NCBI RefSeq assembly: GCF_000195275.1
Contig: NC_015385.1
Span: 2,310,501-2,374,500 of the forward strand
Origin: Treponema succinifaciens DSM 2489
GTDB taxonomy: Bacteria > Spirochaetota > Spirochaetia > Treponematales > Treponemataceae
Length of the DNA: 64,000 nt
Reading direction: 5' to 3'
The notes beneath the pieces are model-generated. The model ran no database searches. It saw only the letters and a program-made list of their open reading frames with translations, and had not been told where the DNA came from. Of this stretch, positions 31,022-40,289 are shown one piece after another. Positions within the stretch are counted from its first letter, which is position 1. The number at the start of each line of letters is the position of its first letter. The position numbers and the translations under genes are program-made.

Positions 31022-32101
31022 TCAGATTACTTTAGTGCACTTGCACCAGCCCATCGGAAGATATTGGCCATCGTAATTTAGAACGGTTCTGGAAGCTCCA
31101 AATTTATGATTTTCATCATACAAAGTTACGAATTCAAACTGACTCCATCTTCCAAGCCTTATTATAAATGAATTCTCAGATTCTTTCTCCGTGATGTTTT
31201 TAATTTCCATAAAAAGTTTATCTATCAATTCAAGTTTTTCGGAATCCGAATTTTTATAAAAATACTCATATTCCTGCTTAAAATTTTCACCATAAAAATA
31301 ATTACATTCATTTATAATGTCTTTTATGAAGAATCTTTTTGAAACATTTCCTGTTTTCTGCAAGTCCTTATCAATAGTAAGACTAAACAGCTGCGGAACA
31401 GATTCTTTTGAAACGATTTTACCTAAAAGCACCTCTGCTTGAACCTGCGTGGAATTTTTCTCTGAAAGACGTCCAGCTTCTCCATTTATAATCTGAAGAG
31501 TTCCAACACCTTGTGTCAGCGGTGTTGTAAAATTACAGTCGCCAACATGAATTGCTCTAAACGGATCTGTTTTTGCATCTTTATTACTCAGAATTTGATT
31601 TTCAAAGTTTCTGTTTTTCTTTGCCGTGTAAAAATCAAATCCGCTTTCAACATCTTTTACACAGGAATCAACAAGAGCCGTTCTTATAGCTCCTTTTATT
31701 GAACTTCCGGGAATTCCAGGGAAACTCTTTAAGGAAGGTCTGTACATTTCCAAGACTTCGCAGGCATTCTGCAACGGGTCTTTTTTTAGATTCTCGTCAT
31801 ATTTCTCTTCAAATTCTTTAGTCGGCAGACACAGGTAAGAAACATCTTCGTTCTTCATGTTTTTATGAAAAAAACTCTGCAAAGATTTCATGTCACTGTT
31901 TAGAGAAAACATCTCGAATTCATTTCTAAGTTTTTCATCTGTTGCGACTCTGTTCAGAATTGAATCAGAAGAAAAGCGGACGTATTTTCTTTTACCAGAA
32001 CTTGTATTTGCCAGCTTATAATCCAACGGCGACAATGTGTTTCCGCTTCCAATATGAACGGCGGTCATCGGCTCGATTTTTATTTTGTAGATTTCTTTCA
32101 T
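31022..32101 (-). CDS. csm5: Csm5, type III-A RAMP subunit
   Basis: 359-aa RAMP protein capping the crRNA 3' side of the Csm complex. The N-terminal 'IEPMTAVHIGSGNTLSPLDY' and the glycine-rich loop 'FPGIPGSSIKGAIRTAL' (about 130-146) are characteristic. Csm5 is required for crRNA maturation and binds host nucleases in studied systems. The start overlaps the csm4 stop by 4 bases (ATGA). Confidence 0.93.
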   Translation of the reverse strand: MKEIYKIKIEPMTAVHIGSGNTLSPLDYKLANTSSGKRKYVRFSSDSILNRVATDEKLRNEFEMFSLNSDMKSLQSFFHKNMKNEDVSYLCLPTKEFEEKYDENLKKDPLQNACEVLEMYRPSLKSFPGIPGSSIKGAIRTALVDSCVKDVESGFDFYTAKKNRNFENQILSNKDAKTDPFRAIHVGDCNFTTPLTQGVGTLQIINGEAGRLSEKNSTQVQAEVLLGKIVSKESVPQLFSLTIDKDLQKTGNVSKRFFIKDIINECNYFYGENFKQEYEYFYKNSDSEKLELIDKLFMEIKNITEKESENSFIIRLGRWSQFEFVTLYDENHKFGASRTVLNYDGQYLPMGWCKCTKVI

Positions 32102-32979
32102 TCGTCATCTCCTATCGGCAAAATCGGTGCAAATCCCGACTGACAAATCCGCTCATCAGAATGGACTTTTGTAATCAGTTTTCCAATAAACTGTAACGGT
32201 ATTGCTGACTCAAAAACCGCGCCTTCATCAAACAGAACCACTGTCTTTTTATAAGGACACATTGATGAGGCAAAAGCCCCGCCGATTTTTCCTGTGCGGA
32301 TAAATGTATTCGCCCGCAAAGAATTTTCTTTAATTTCTGAAAAATCCGCAACAAACGGAGCAAGCGCAACATATTTATTTGAACTGATTTTAGGTTGCAC
32401 AGGAATAATATTTTCCACAGAGATTTCTCCTTTTCCTGTTGAGGAATCCGCACCGTATCCGTTTTCAAAAGCCCAGTCCAAGAGCTGACTTAGCCGTTCT
32501 TTAGAATATGATGATAAAACATACAAATCAAAATCCTGACCACTTGCCCAAAATTCTTCCACTGCAAAAAGATTTCCCTCTTCCACCGTGTTTGAAAACC
32601 GGTTTATGGAATTGTGCATTGTCTGAACCCGTTCAAAAATGAAAGATTTCGTTTCATTTTCAGAAAAATCTGAAAAATACTTTGCGGAAGAAACAAATTT
32701 TTCTTTCTTGATTTTTTTTATTTGAGAATATTCTTCTGTAGACAATCTGGGTTTTCTATCCTCATGCTTTGGAAAAGGCTTGCAGATTGTTCCTTTTGGA
32801 AATGCAGAAGAAACAATCAAGCTTGGCGTTGCCGATTTTTCTTCCGCAAGAAATTTTTCCACAGCCTGCTCGTCCTCGTGGTTTGCGATTCCCCACACAA
32901 TATGTCCCCAGATTGTGTCGCCTTTTAACGGTGTTACAAATGCGGACTTCAGTTTTATTGAAACTTTATAGAGTTGCAT
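32098..32979 (-). CDS. csm4: Csm4, type III-A RAMP subunit
   Basis: 293-aa Cas5-like RAMP protein that binds the crRNA 5' tag and contacts Cas10. It shows 'VTPLKGDTIWGHIVWGI' near the N-terminus and the RAMP glycine loop region 'GYGADSSTGKGEISV' at about 173-187. The ATG at 32979 has GAGG five bases upstream; a GTG two codons earlier is less likely. It follows csm3 with a 13-base gap. Confidence 0.92.
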   Translation of the reverse strand: MQLYKVSIKLKSAFVTPLKGDTIWGHIVWGIANHEDEQAVEKFLAEEKSATPSLIVSSAFPKGTICKPFPKHEDRKPRLSTEEYSQIKKIKKEKFVSSAKYFSDFSENETKSFIFERVQTMHNSINRFSNTVEEGNLFAVEEFWASGQDFDLYVLSSYSKERLSQLLDWAFENGYGADSSTGKGEISVENIIPVQPKISSNKYVALAPFVADFSEIKENSLRANTFIRTGKIGGAFASSMCPYKKTVVLFDEGAVFESAIPLQFIGKLITKVHSDERICQSGFAPILPIGDDE

Positions 32980-32992
32980 AAACACCTCAAAC

Positions 32993-33661
32993 CTAAAGAT
33001 TTACAGGATTGTTGTCTTCATCAACCAAATCCTTAAATTCAATCTGACCGTTTCCGCGGCTTCCGCCTCCGCCAAGATAGTCATCCTGCAAAAGTTTCAA
33101 AGATTCAAGGACAACTTCCTTAAAATAATTTTCGTCAGTCTTGCCACCATCGTCGGTATCAATTACTCGGTAGGAAATTTCAAAGTCGAATTCGACGCCG
33201 GGAACAATGCGTTCAATCGGACGGGGATTTGCTTCCGCAGTGATTCTGTTCAATGAGTTTTCATTCTTTTCTTCAACAATAGAATTTCCGTTTCTGAATT
33301 TCTCTTTCCATTCTTTTGTCAAGACTGCATCACGCACTATAAGCCTTGTCGGACCTCTGTCTTTTGCCTCTTCCGACTTTGTATTTGCGCTTCCAAAAAC
33401 ACGGCAAACTTTACACTCCGGAAGTCCACAGGAACAGACTTTTCCGCCGGTACTTTTGAGTTTGTCAAATTTCCATTCCATTAAAGAACGCATTTTTCCT
33501 TTTATCGAAGAGCCAGGAATATAAGGTTCATGTGTAAGCGGATTTCTGATAATCGGATTGTCCATTCCGCCGATTTCAACTTTGTCATTGCCAGCTCCAA
33601 TATGAAGCCCTGTCTTTACAACAATTTTTCCTGAAAGTTTTTTTGTGTCTATCTGTTTCAT
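32993..33661 (-). CDS. csm3: Csm3, backbone and target-RNA-cleaving subunit
   Basis: 222-aa RAMP protein forming the Csm filament. 'TGLHIGAGNDKVEIGGMDNP' includes D34, equivalent to the catalytic Asp (D33 in S. thermophilus) that cuts target RNA every 6 nt, so slicing should be intact. 'YIPGSSIKGKMRSL' is the glycine-rich loop, and 'CSCGLPECKVC' a zinc-binding element. TCTCC complementary to the ribosome-site consensus lies just before the ATG. Confidence 0.95.
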   Translation of the reverse strand: MKQIDTKKLSGKIVVKTGLHIGAGNDKVEIGGMDNPIIRNPLTHEPYIPGSSIKGKMRSLMEWKFDKLKSTGGKVCSCGLPECKVCRVFGSANTKSEEAKDRGPTRLIVRDAVLTKEWKEKFRNGNSIVEEKNENSLNRITAEANPRPIERIVPGVEFDFEISYRVIDTDDGGKTDENYFKEVVLESLKLLQDDYLGGGGSRGNGQIEFKDLVDEDNNPVNL

Positions 33662-33679
33662 AATTTTCTCCTGTAAAAA

Positions 33680-34198
33680 TTATCTGCAATTACTTGGTGC
33701 AAGTTCGTAATAAAATCCGTAAGCGGCCTCAAAAAGATTTACAAAAATATGATAATCTTCCTGAGTTTTTATCAAATCAATTCCAGATGAAATAAAAGCT
33801 TCCAAGTTCTTATAAACTCCTTTTTCCTCTGATTTTTGCTTTGCAGCACGGGCAACAGAATACGCAACTTTAGATTTTATCATCTTTATATATGGAAGCT
33901 GTTTTTCCCACTGATTTTCCTGAAGAGACAGAATCTGCTCAAATCTTTTTACTTCATCAAAAATTCTTCTTAACTGGGTTGATGTAACTCCGATGTTTTT
34001 ACCTTTGAATGATTTTGCAACATTCAGCGCAACAGAATCAAACAAATCTTCCTGAACTGTTTTTCCGTCAGCCTTGTAAAAACTTGTAATTTTCACAGGA
34101 TTTGGAGTCTCAGATTTATCCTCAAAAGAGTTCTTCTGAAATCCTCCGCCGTTTCTGTTTCCATAATACTGCTGATTCCCATTTCTTCCGTCTCCCAT
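33680..34198 (-). CDS. csm2: Csm2, small subunit of the type III-A complex
   Basis: 172 aa, mostly helical. 'STQLRRIFDEVKRFEQIL' and 'YSVARAAKQKSEEKGVYKNLEAFI' resemble Csm2; a 50-residue Gly/Asn-rich N-terminal stretch ('GNQQYYGNRNGGGFQ') is an addition to the usual roughly 120-140 aa. The ATG at 34198 is chosen because AGGAGG precedes it; the longer frame to 34249 lacks one. Confidence 0.9.
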   Translation of the reverse strand: MGDGRNGNQQYYGNRNGGGFQKNSFEDKSETPNPVKITSFYKADGKTVQEDLFDSVALNVAKSFKGKNIGVTSTQLRRIFDEVKRFEQILSLQENQWEKQLPYIKMIKSKVAYSVARAAKQKSEEKGVYKNLEAFISSGIDLIKTQEDYHIFVNLFEAAYGFYYELAPSNCR

Positions 34199-34290
34199 AT
34201 TTTTTCCTCCTAAAAAAAACTGCGATGTTTTAACGATTGACGTTTTCAAGCGTTAAAACTCGACGACATCTATAAAAACAGGCATTGTTT

Positions 34291-36663
34291 TTATAGATGT
34301 CTATTCATATACAACGCATAACTTACCGCTATGCGGGACTTTACCATTTCCTGCGGATTCTCTCCGTAAGCCAAAAGCCTTTTTTTCAGCTCATCATTCT
34401 TTACATTCCTTGCAAGAACATAAATCATATTGCTCTTCCAGATTCTGTCTTTTGTGTTTACAAGCTCGCTCACATCTGCAATCTTATCTTTATCGCCCAA
34501 TGTTTTTTCCGCGCGGTTTGCAAAATCAATAAATTTGTAGATAACTCCAGTTGAAAGTTCATTTTTCCTCATAAGCTCTGCAAAATATTTTCCGTCCGAA
34601 AGGTATTTTTCATATTCAGTCCAAGATACAGTTGCTCCAAAAACCGTAACCGCATTTTTTCCGATGTGATTTTTTGAACGTTCCAGATTCTTCTCTGCCT
34701 CGTCCGCAATATTTCTTACCGGCAACTTTGAATTCACAAGCGCAATTCCGCCGCTTATCGTTACAGAAGGATTATTGTTCGTAAACATCTTAAGCTCTTT
34801 CTGAAAATCAAGGGCAAACTGCAAAACGCTTTCCCAAGTTCCAAGAACGCACAAATCATCCCCGCCCGAAAAAACTGTATAAATCTTATCTTTGTAAAAT
34901 TCGCCGAACTGGTCGGTCTTATTCTTTACAAACCAGGAATAAAATCCGGAAAAGAAATAATGCAGCTGATGGCTTAAATCCGCATACCGCGAAAATGACA
35001 TTCGTTCTCCCAAAGACTGGCTGAAAATAAGACCAAGGTTATCTACATCTGCTTTGAACATTGCAAGTTTCTTGTTTCCTTTAGAAAGATTTGCAATATC
35101 CTCAAAAGTCAAAAGCTCATCGTTTTCGGTTTTTGGCGCGATATATGGCAACGTTACCAGCGGAAATTTAGGTTTGAAATCATTTACGGAATAATAAAAC
35201 TTTACATCCTCATCCCATTCATAAAGTTTTATCATGTCGCCAAAATGAAGCAATTTTTCGGATTTCAAGACAAGTTTTGCTGACTTTACAAGTTTTCCTC
35301 CAATTTCAATAAGTTTTTCGCATGACTTGCACTGCCGCTCATCGTCAGAACCTTCCACACTTCTGGCGGCAAAAATTCCACACTTCGGGCATTCGCCAAA
35401 TTTCTGCAAATTTTCATACTGCGTCTCAAGAACAGCGCCGCATTTTTTAAGGACTTTCTGCATTTTCCTTGACTTTGCAATATCGCCGTCATCGCCTATT
35501 TTGTTTATCAGCGAGATGACATTTTCTTTTTGCAAGTCTTTATAACTTGCCACAGTTCCGTCACTTACAATAAAAGTCAGTTTTCCGGCGAATTCGTTTA
35601 AGAAATACTCTTCAATCTCAAGCTGAAGCTCTTCCAGCCGTTTTTTTGCTTTTTGTGTATTCGGCAAAAGAATGATAAATTTTCCGCCGGCGGAAGTCAT
35701 AATGTTCGCATAAGTTACACCAAATTGCCTTGTGATATACTGAGAAATAATCTCGCTCAACGCCCAAAGCTGGAAACTTTTTGCGCGCAGGAGTTTTGCA
35801 TTGTCAGAAGAAGTCTTCAAATCAAAAATGTAATTCTGGATTCCTGAAATATCGCCGTTGATAAAAAGAAATTTTTTGCCGTCTGTTCTTAACGAAAGTT
35901 CATTTTCAGAATTTTCTTCTTTGTGATATTCATAAAGAGCGGCTGCAAAAGCGGCGGTTGTCTTTGTATGCTGATACAAACTTATGTCCGCATCGGAATT
36001 TGTTGCAGACGGAATGCACCACCAGTAACGTTCAAGCAGAGAATTTAAGGACAGAAGAAATTCGTCATAATTCAATCCCTGCAATTTCTGAAAATCTTTT
36101 ACAAACTTTTCCCAGAGCGCTTTATATTCTTCTTTTGAAGTTTTACATTTTTCAACCGGAATCACAGAATCTTCTTCAAGTTCCGACATTTTGCAAAACG
36201 CTTTTTCAGGTTCAGCACGGCCGTCCAAATGCAAGGTTGAAAGAATGTGAATCATCGGCTTTTCATAGAACCTCAACTTTTCTTTTTCCTCATCAAACTG
36301 GTTTTCATTTTCACATTCTGCAATTCCCAAAATATTGCATCTGTCAGAACCGCTGCTCAAGCAGTCCGCCTGGCTTATAATCCACTCAAAATAAGAAGAA
36401 GGATTATGATGACTTGCGGCAAGAGTTTTTATATGCTCAAAATTAATATTGTCAGGAAGAACATCTTTATACTTATTCAAAAATCCTTCCGTATAAACAA
36501 CGTGCTGATGAGTAAAACGTCCGTCTTTTGTAGTCCTGCAATATCTGCCTTCAAGCTTGCTGCCGTATAGTTCCTGAATATCCGCCCGCTGGGCAAATTT
36601 TCCTACGTCATGAAGCCAAGCTGCAATTACAAGTTCTTCTTTTGTTATATTTTCATCTACCAT
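34291..36663 (-). CDS. cas10: Cas10/Csm1, signature subunit with HD and cyclase motifs
   Basis: 790 aa. The HD nuclease domain is at the N-terminus ('AAWLHDVGKFAQ', H18-D19), a zinc-binding four-Cys element lies at C425, C428, C445 and C448, and the palm domain carries intact GGDD at 600-603 ('YTVFSGGDDLCV'). On target RNA binding the complex is therefore expected both to cut ssDNA and to make cyclic oligoadenylates from ATP, feeding Card1 and the other CARF-type proteins here. GGAG lies upstream of the ATG. It follows cas6 by 10 bases. Confidence 0.96.
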   Translation of the reverse strand: MVDENITKEELVIAAWLHDVGKFAQRADIQELYGSKLEGRYCRTTKDGRFTHQHVVYTEGFLNKYKDVLPDNINFEHIKTLAASHHNPSSYFEWIISQADCLSSGSDRCNILGIAECENENQFDEEKEKLRFYEKPMIHILSTLHLDGRAEPEKAFCKMSELEEDSVIPVEKCKTSKEEYKALWEKFVKDFQKLQGLNYDEFLLSLNSLLERYWWCIPSATNSDADISLYQHTKTTAAFAAALYEYHKEENSENELSLRTDGKKFLFINGDISGIQNYIFDLKTSSDNAKLLRAKSFQLWALSEIISQYITRQFGVTYANIMTSAGGKFIILLPNTQKAKKRLEELQLEIEEYFLNEFAGKLTFIVSDGTVASYKDLQKENVISLINKIGDDGDIAKSRKMQKVLKKCGAVLETQYENLQKFGECPKCGIFAARSVEGSDDERQCKSCEKLIEIGGKLVKSAKLVLKSEKLLHFGDMIKLYEWDEDVKFYYSVNDFKPKFPLVTLPYIAPKTENDELLTFEDIANLSKGNKKLAMFKADVDNLGLIFSQSLGERMSFSRYADLSHQLHYFFSGFYSWFVKNKTDQFGEFYKDKIYTVFSGGDDLCVLGTWESVLQFALDFQKELKMFTNNNPSVTISGGIALVNSKLPVRNIADEAEKNLERSKNHIGKNAVTVFGATVSWTEYEKYLSDGKYFAELMRKNELSTGVIYKFIDFANRAEKTLGDKDKIADVSELVNTKDRIWKSNMIYVLARNVKNDELKKRLLAYGENPQEMVKSRIAVSYALYMNRHL

Positions 36664-36673
36664 CTTTTTTCTC

Positions 36674-37588
36674 CTACTTGCTCCAATAATCTATCTGCCC
36701 AAGCCCAAAGTTTGTGTTTTTTCCTGCTCCGGCAATTTTGTTCAGTTCCAGCAAAGAAAGCTCAAAGTCTGAAAAGTTTCCTGTTATCTTAAAGTTTCCC
36801 ACGCTTCCGCCAAGTTCCATTGCATTTTTCTGGCGCGCGGAATAATGATTAAAGTCAATCCACCTGATTTTTCTGTCTGTAATTTCAAGCGATTCTGACG
36901 GAATATATTTCTGACAATCATCTTCCAAAACCTCACCGTAAAGCGAGCACAAAGTCTTTGCGCGGCGGTAAAGGCAGCCCATAAAATCCTGCGCGGAAAA
37001 ATCTGTTCCATATCTTCCGCCAAACTTGAACCGCAGAGGAGAATTCAGCTCAACAAGAATCTCGTGCGGCCTTGATTTCAACCCCTCGTTGGAATCCCAT
37101 ATCTGCGGAGGAATTTCCATATCAATATGATTTTCATCAATAAGAATATTTTTTCCGCCCGAAACAACGCTTTTAATCCTGAACTGTGCCCGGCTTTTAA
37201 AGATTCCGTCGTTTCCGGCACGGACAAAAGCCGCGTATATATATGGAAGATATTCAACAGATTTTCCAAAAAGCGTGAGGATAAATGAATATTCAGTCAA
37301 AGGATTTTTGTGTTCCCGGTTTTTTACAGAAAGCGAATAAGGATGGCAGCCCTTGTTCCGTCCGGGCAGAACAGAATTATCAGACGGAAGAATCGTCTCA
37401 AAAATATACGAATAGACGCAGGTTTTGCTGTAAAGGCACTCGCCGCAGACCGACTGCCTGGAAATGCAGCACATTGAACGCAGGTTCTTTCCCAGCATTC
37501 CGCGAAGAACAAACAAAGGATTTGCGCTGACAATGGCCGGCTTTAAAAATTCAAGGTTGAATTCAAACTGTAAAAAGCTGAGCTTCAA
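36674..37588 (-). CDS. cas6: Cas6, pre-crRNA processing endoribonuclease
   Basis: About 304-aa RAMP-fold Cas6 of the kind found in type III loci. The N-terminal region has a Cys cluster ('CCISRQSVCGECLYSKTC'), and the C-terminal glycine-rich segment 'AGAGKNTNFGLGQIDY' is the Cas6 signature. It cleaves the CRISPR transcript within each repeat, leaving an 8-nt 5' tag. The start appears to be a TTG: that at 37588 has GGAG seven bases upstream and is preferred over the TTG at 37618. It is the first gene of the minus-strand cas operon. Confidence 0.88.
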   Translation of the reverse strand: MKLSFLQFEFNLEFLKPAIVSANPLFVLRGMLGKNLRSMCCISRQSVCGECLYSKTCVYSYIFETILPSDNSVLPGRNKGCHPYSLSVKNREHKNPLTEYSFILTLFGKSVEYLPYIYAAFVRAGNDGIFKSRAQFRIKSVVSGGKNILIDENHIDMEIPPQIWDSNEGLKSRPHEILVELNSPLRFKFGGRYGTDFSAQDFMGCLYRRAKTLCSLYGEVLEDDCQKYIPSESLEITDRKIRWIDFNHYSARQKNAMELGGSVGNFKITGNFSDFELSLLELNKIAGAGKNTNFGLGQIDYWSK

Positions 37589-37620
37589 AATTCTTCTCCG
37601 TAATGAAACATCTGCCAATT

Positions 37621-37648
37621 ATTTTAGCACAACAATTTCATAAATCAA
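37621..37648 (-). promoter_or_regulatory. Putative promoter of the cas operon
   Basis: Minus strand: TTGATT (37643-37648), a 16-base spacer and TAAAAT (37621-37626), located 33 bases before the preferred cas6 start. This is the only plausible promoter seen for the whole cas6-to-cas2 run. Confidence 0.45.
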
Positions 37649-37677
37649 GTTTTATTAAAATATTTTACTCCCTATGC

Positions 37678-37732
37678 AAAAAAATCATCCCCGGACTTGC
37701 CACAATGACCAAAAAGCAAATCCAGGGATGAT
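37678..37732 (-). terminator. Terminator between beta-galactosidase and the cas operon
   Basis: Minus strand: ATCATCCCTGGATTTGC, loop, GCAAGTCCGGGGATGAT followed by seven T's. It isolates the CRISPR operon from the upstream gene. Confidence 0.85.
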
Positions 37733-37790
37733 GAGGAGGACTAATTTAAATGCCTTAAAAAATAAGACGGATTTTAAAACTGCCTAATCT

Positions 37791-39971
37791 TTAAAGCTGG
37801 GCAGAAATTTTCACAAAAGCTCTAGCCTTTATTCCGTTGACTTTTTTGAGCGAACCCTGACCAGCAAAGTCCGGCCATTCTTCTATAAAAATCGGAGCGT
37901 CTTTTTTGAGCGCATCAATTTCCAAAGTAAAGTCATGCGCATTTTTTCCGTAGCGTTTAAGCCCGATGCTCCACGGATAATTTTCGCCAATAAAAATTCC
38001 GTCGTCAATAAGCTTTCCGTTTTCATAAAGGCGCGCGCAGTTTCCGGCATATCCAATGTCAATAAACAAATCGTCAAGTCCGTTCTGCCAGCTTTCCACG
38101 GAAATTTTATAGACCGCAGTTTTTTCATCTTCTGAAATTTTCTGGCACGAAACTTTTGGAGATTCCGCACCGTCCTGGTCGAAAGTATAAACCGTGAATC
38201 CGCCGCCGCATTTTTTTGCAGAAAATCCTTCTGGAACTTTTTCAAGTTCCGGGAATGCCTTGAATGAAATTTTCTTGCAGTCTTCAAATTCAAGTTCTGT
38301 TTTTCCATCTTGGTTATTCTGGAACAAAACTGAATCCGTCACAACAAGATATTCTTTTCCGTTTGCAGAAACTTTATGAGCGTTCAATGCATCTTCTCTT
38401 GAAAGCGTTACAATATCACAGTCAGGAACCTCGCCTTCAAACTGATAAAGAGAAACGGAAGCGTCCTTTGCGGAACAAACACTGGAATCTTTTTCAGCCA
38501 AAGAGCCGGCAGGTTTTGCAGCTGAATAAAAAACGTAAACTTTGCGCTGGTTATTTAAAACACAAAGCGGAGTTGCAAGCGAAGTCTTTAAAAGTCCATC
38601 CGCAACTTTCATGTTGAACGGCAAAAAGAAAAAGTCTTTGTCTGCAACATCAATCGCCGGGAACTGAATGTCCGCGCCGCTTTTTTCTGTGGAAGCAAGC
38701 ACAACATTTTTATGCCCAGCCATTTTTCTTCTGCGCTGATAATTGTTTACAAAGACAAAGCCGCGTTTTTTTCCACATTTCTCACATTCTTTGTAACGCC
38801 AGCTTGTGCGCAAGTCAGAAAAGTTTTCCGGTGTAATAGGATTTGAGTCAGGCAAGTCAGTTTCCGTGGAGGCAAGAAATTCTCCAAAGTCATGCGCAAA
38901 AAGTGAATACAATTTTATCTCGCCGTAAGTTCCGTTTGGAAGTCCGTACTCTCCCAAAGGCGCTCGGAAATCGTAGTTCTTTATGCTCATGTCGTTCAAA
39001 GAGCCAGTCGCAATATTTTCTTCAAGAGTTGTAAGCTTTCCTTCCGGGTTCTGTCCGCCATGATACATATAGTAACCAAGCAGGTTGCAACCGCTTCCCA
39101 TTTTTGCAAGGCTCATAGCGCCAATGTCTTTTGGCTGTGCAATCGGACGGCGTTTTAAAGTAACTTGAAGTCCGCCGCCAAGCTCCGCAGTAAGATATGG
39201 ATATTTTGTCATATCAAAAGTGATTCCTTCGCCAAGTCCAAAGTCGCAGCCAATCGCATGGTCGTTGCGCTCGTAAGTGAACACGTAGTTTCCGCTAGGC
39301 TCAATTTCTGTAATGCGCGGATCCCAAGGAGCTTCGCAGTAGCCGCCCATAACAGGCAAAAGTCCGGCTGTAACAGCTCCACCCCAGCCAGTCGCAGTAT
39401 ACAAAGGAACATCAAAGCCAGTTTCACGCGCCATTTTTTCAAGACGCTTCATGTGCGCTTCGCCTGAATCGCCTATAAGTCCGCCGCAATGGCCGAATTC
39501 ATTTTCAATCTGAACTCCGATAATCGGACCACCGTCTTTTAAAAGCAAGCCTTTTACCTGCTCGTAAATCGCCTTGTAGAATTTCTCAACTTCCGAAAAA
39601 TATTTTTCATCATTCGTATTGCGTGCATCAGGACATTTTGCAAGAAGCCAGTCCGGGAATCCTCCGTGGCGAACTTCCGCATGGCTCCAAGGCCCGATGC
39701 GCAAAATCATTGAAAGCCCGCATTCCTTTATAGTCTGAACAAATTTGCGAAGATCGCGCCAGCCTGTCCACTCAAACTGATTTTCAATTTCCTCGTGATG
39801 AATCCAAATTACGTAGGAACTCACAATATCCACTCCGCCCTCTTTCATTTTTAAAAGAGCCTCTTTCCAGCCGCTGTCCGGGTATCGTGAATAATGGATT
39901 TCGCCCATAATCGGAAACCATCTTTTTTCACCCTTAAAAAGGCTTTTATTATCAAAAGAATATGAAATCAT
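37791..39971 (-). CDS. GH35 family beta-galactosidase
   Basis: 726-aa glycoside hydrolase of family 35. 'FPIMGEIHYSRYP', 'GWKEALLKMKEGGVDIVSSYVIW' and 'LRIGPWSHAEVRHGGFPDWL' are standard, and 'IGVQIENEFGHCGG' holds the acid/base Glu; 'TAELGGGLQVT' contains the likely nucleophile Glu. It removes terminal beta-galactosyl residues (plant or host glycans). There is no signal peptide, so it should be cytoplasmic and depend on sugar import. The ATG at 39971 with GGAG is preferred over the TTG at 39983. A palindrome shared with the LacI gene region lies 25 bases upstream. Confidence 0.9.
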   Translation of the reverse strand: MISYSFDNKSLFKGEKRWFPIMGEIHYSRYPDSGWKEALLKMKEGGVDIVSSYVIWIHHEEIENQFEWTGWRDLRKFVQTIKECGLSMILRIGPWSHAEVRHGGFPDWLLAKCPDARNTNDEKYFSEVEKFYKAIYEQVKGLLLKDGGPIIGVQIENEFGHCGGLIGDSGEAHMKRLEKMARETGFDVPLYTATGWGGAVTAGLLPVMGGYCEAPWDPRITEIEPSGNYVFTYERNDHAIGCDFGLGEGITFDMTKYPYLTAELGGGLQVTLKRRPIAQPKDIGAMSLAKMGSGCNLLGYYMYHGGQNPEGKLTTLEENIATGSLNDMSIKNYDFRAPLGEYGLPNGTYGEIKLYSLFAHDFGEFLASTETDLPDSNPITPENFSDLRTSWRYKECEKCGKKRGFVFVNNYQRRRKMAGHKNVVLASTEKSGADIQFPAIDVADKDFFFLPFNMKVADGLLKTSLATPLCVLNNQRKVYVFYSAAKPAGSLAEKDSSVCSAKDASVSLYQFEGEVPDCDIVTLSREDALNAHKVSANGKEYLVVTDSVLFQNNQDGKTELEFEDCKKISFKAFPELEKVPEGFSAKKCGGGFTVYTFDQDGAESPKVSCQKISEDEKTAVYKISVESWQNGLDDLFIDIGYAGNCARLYENGKLIDDGIFIGENYPWSIGLKRYGKNAHDFTLEIDALKKDAPIFIEEWPDFAGQGSLKKVNGIKARAFVKISAQL

Positions 39972-39994
39972 GTTTTTCTCCAATCCTTGATATT

Positions 39995-40008
39995 TACACG
40001 TGTTGATT
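39995..40008. promoter_or_regulatory. Candidate LacI-type operator upstream of the beta-galactosidase
   Basis: TACACGTGTTGATT with central palindrome ACACGTGT. The same 14-mer with one change occurs at 47475-47488, upstream of the LacI-family regulator gene. This suggests that the regulator controls both. Confidence 0.4.
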
Positions 40009-40289
40009 TATAAAAATAATATCACGGAAATTTCAAAAAATCTAGGAAAATTTTTATAACAAAACCTCACAAAACAAAAAGTGAGCAACAGATTGCGCAA
40101 TAAAAAAGTTAAAAAAATGCCCTCAAATGCTGACAAAAAGAATATTTTAAATCATAATTATAAGGACTGTTGTTTTACGGTGCAGATTATCTGGTCAAGC
40201 CGGATAATGACAAGGTGATAGCATTTACTGACAAAAAAACTGTCATTCCCGCGCAGCGACACGGGAATCCCTGACAAAGGAGGAACATT
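40009..40289. other. Intergenic stretch before the G8 lipoprotein
   Basis: About 280 bases with no gene. It holds AT-rich sequence and the second copy of the dispersed 31-nt hairpin element (40241-40271), which ends just before the ribosome site of the lipoprotein gene. Confidence 0.5.
40241..40271. repeat. Dispersed 31-nt hairpin element, copy 2
   Basis: Stem ATTCCCG / CGGGAAT; matches the reverse complement of 417-447 at 26 of 31 positions. Confidence 0.55.
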
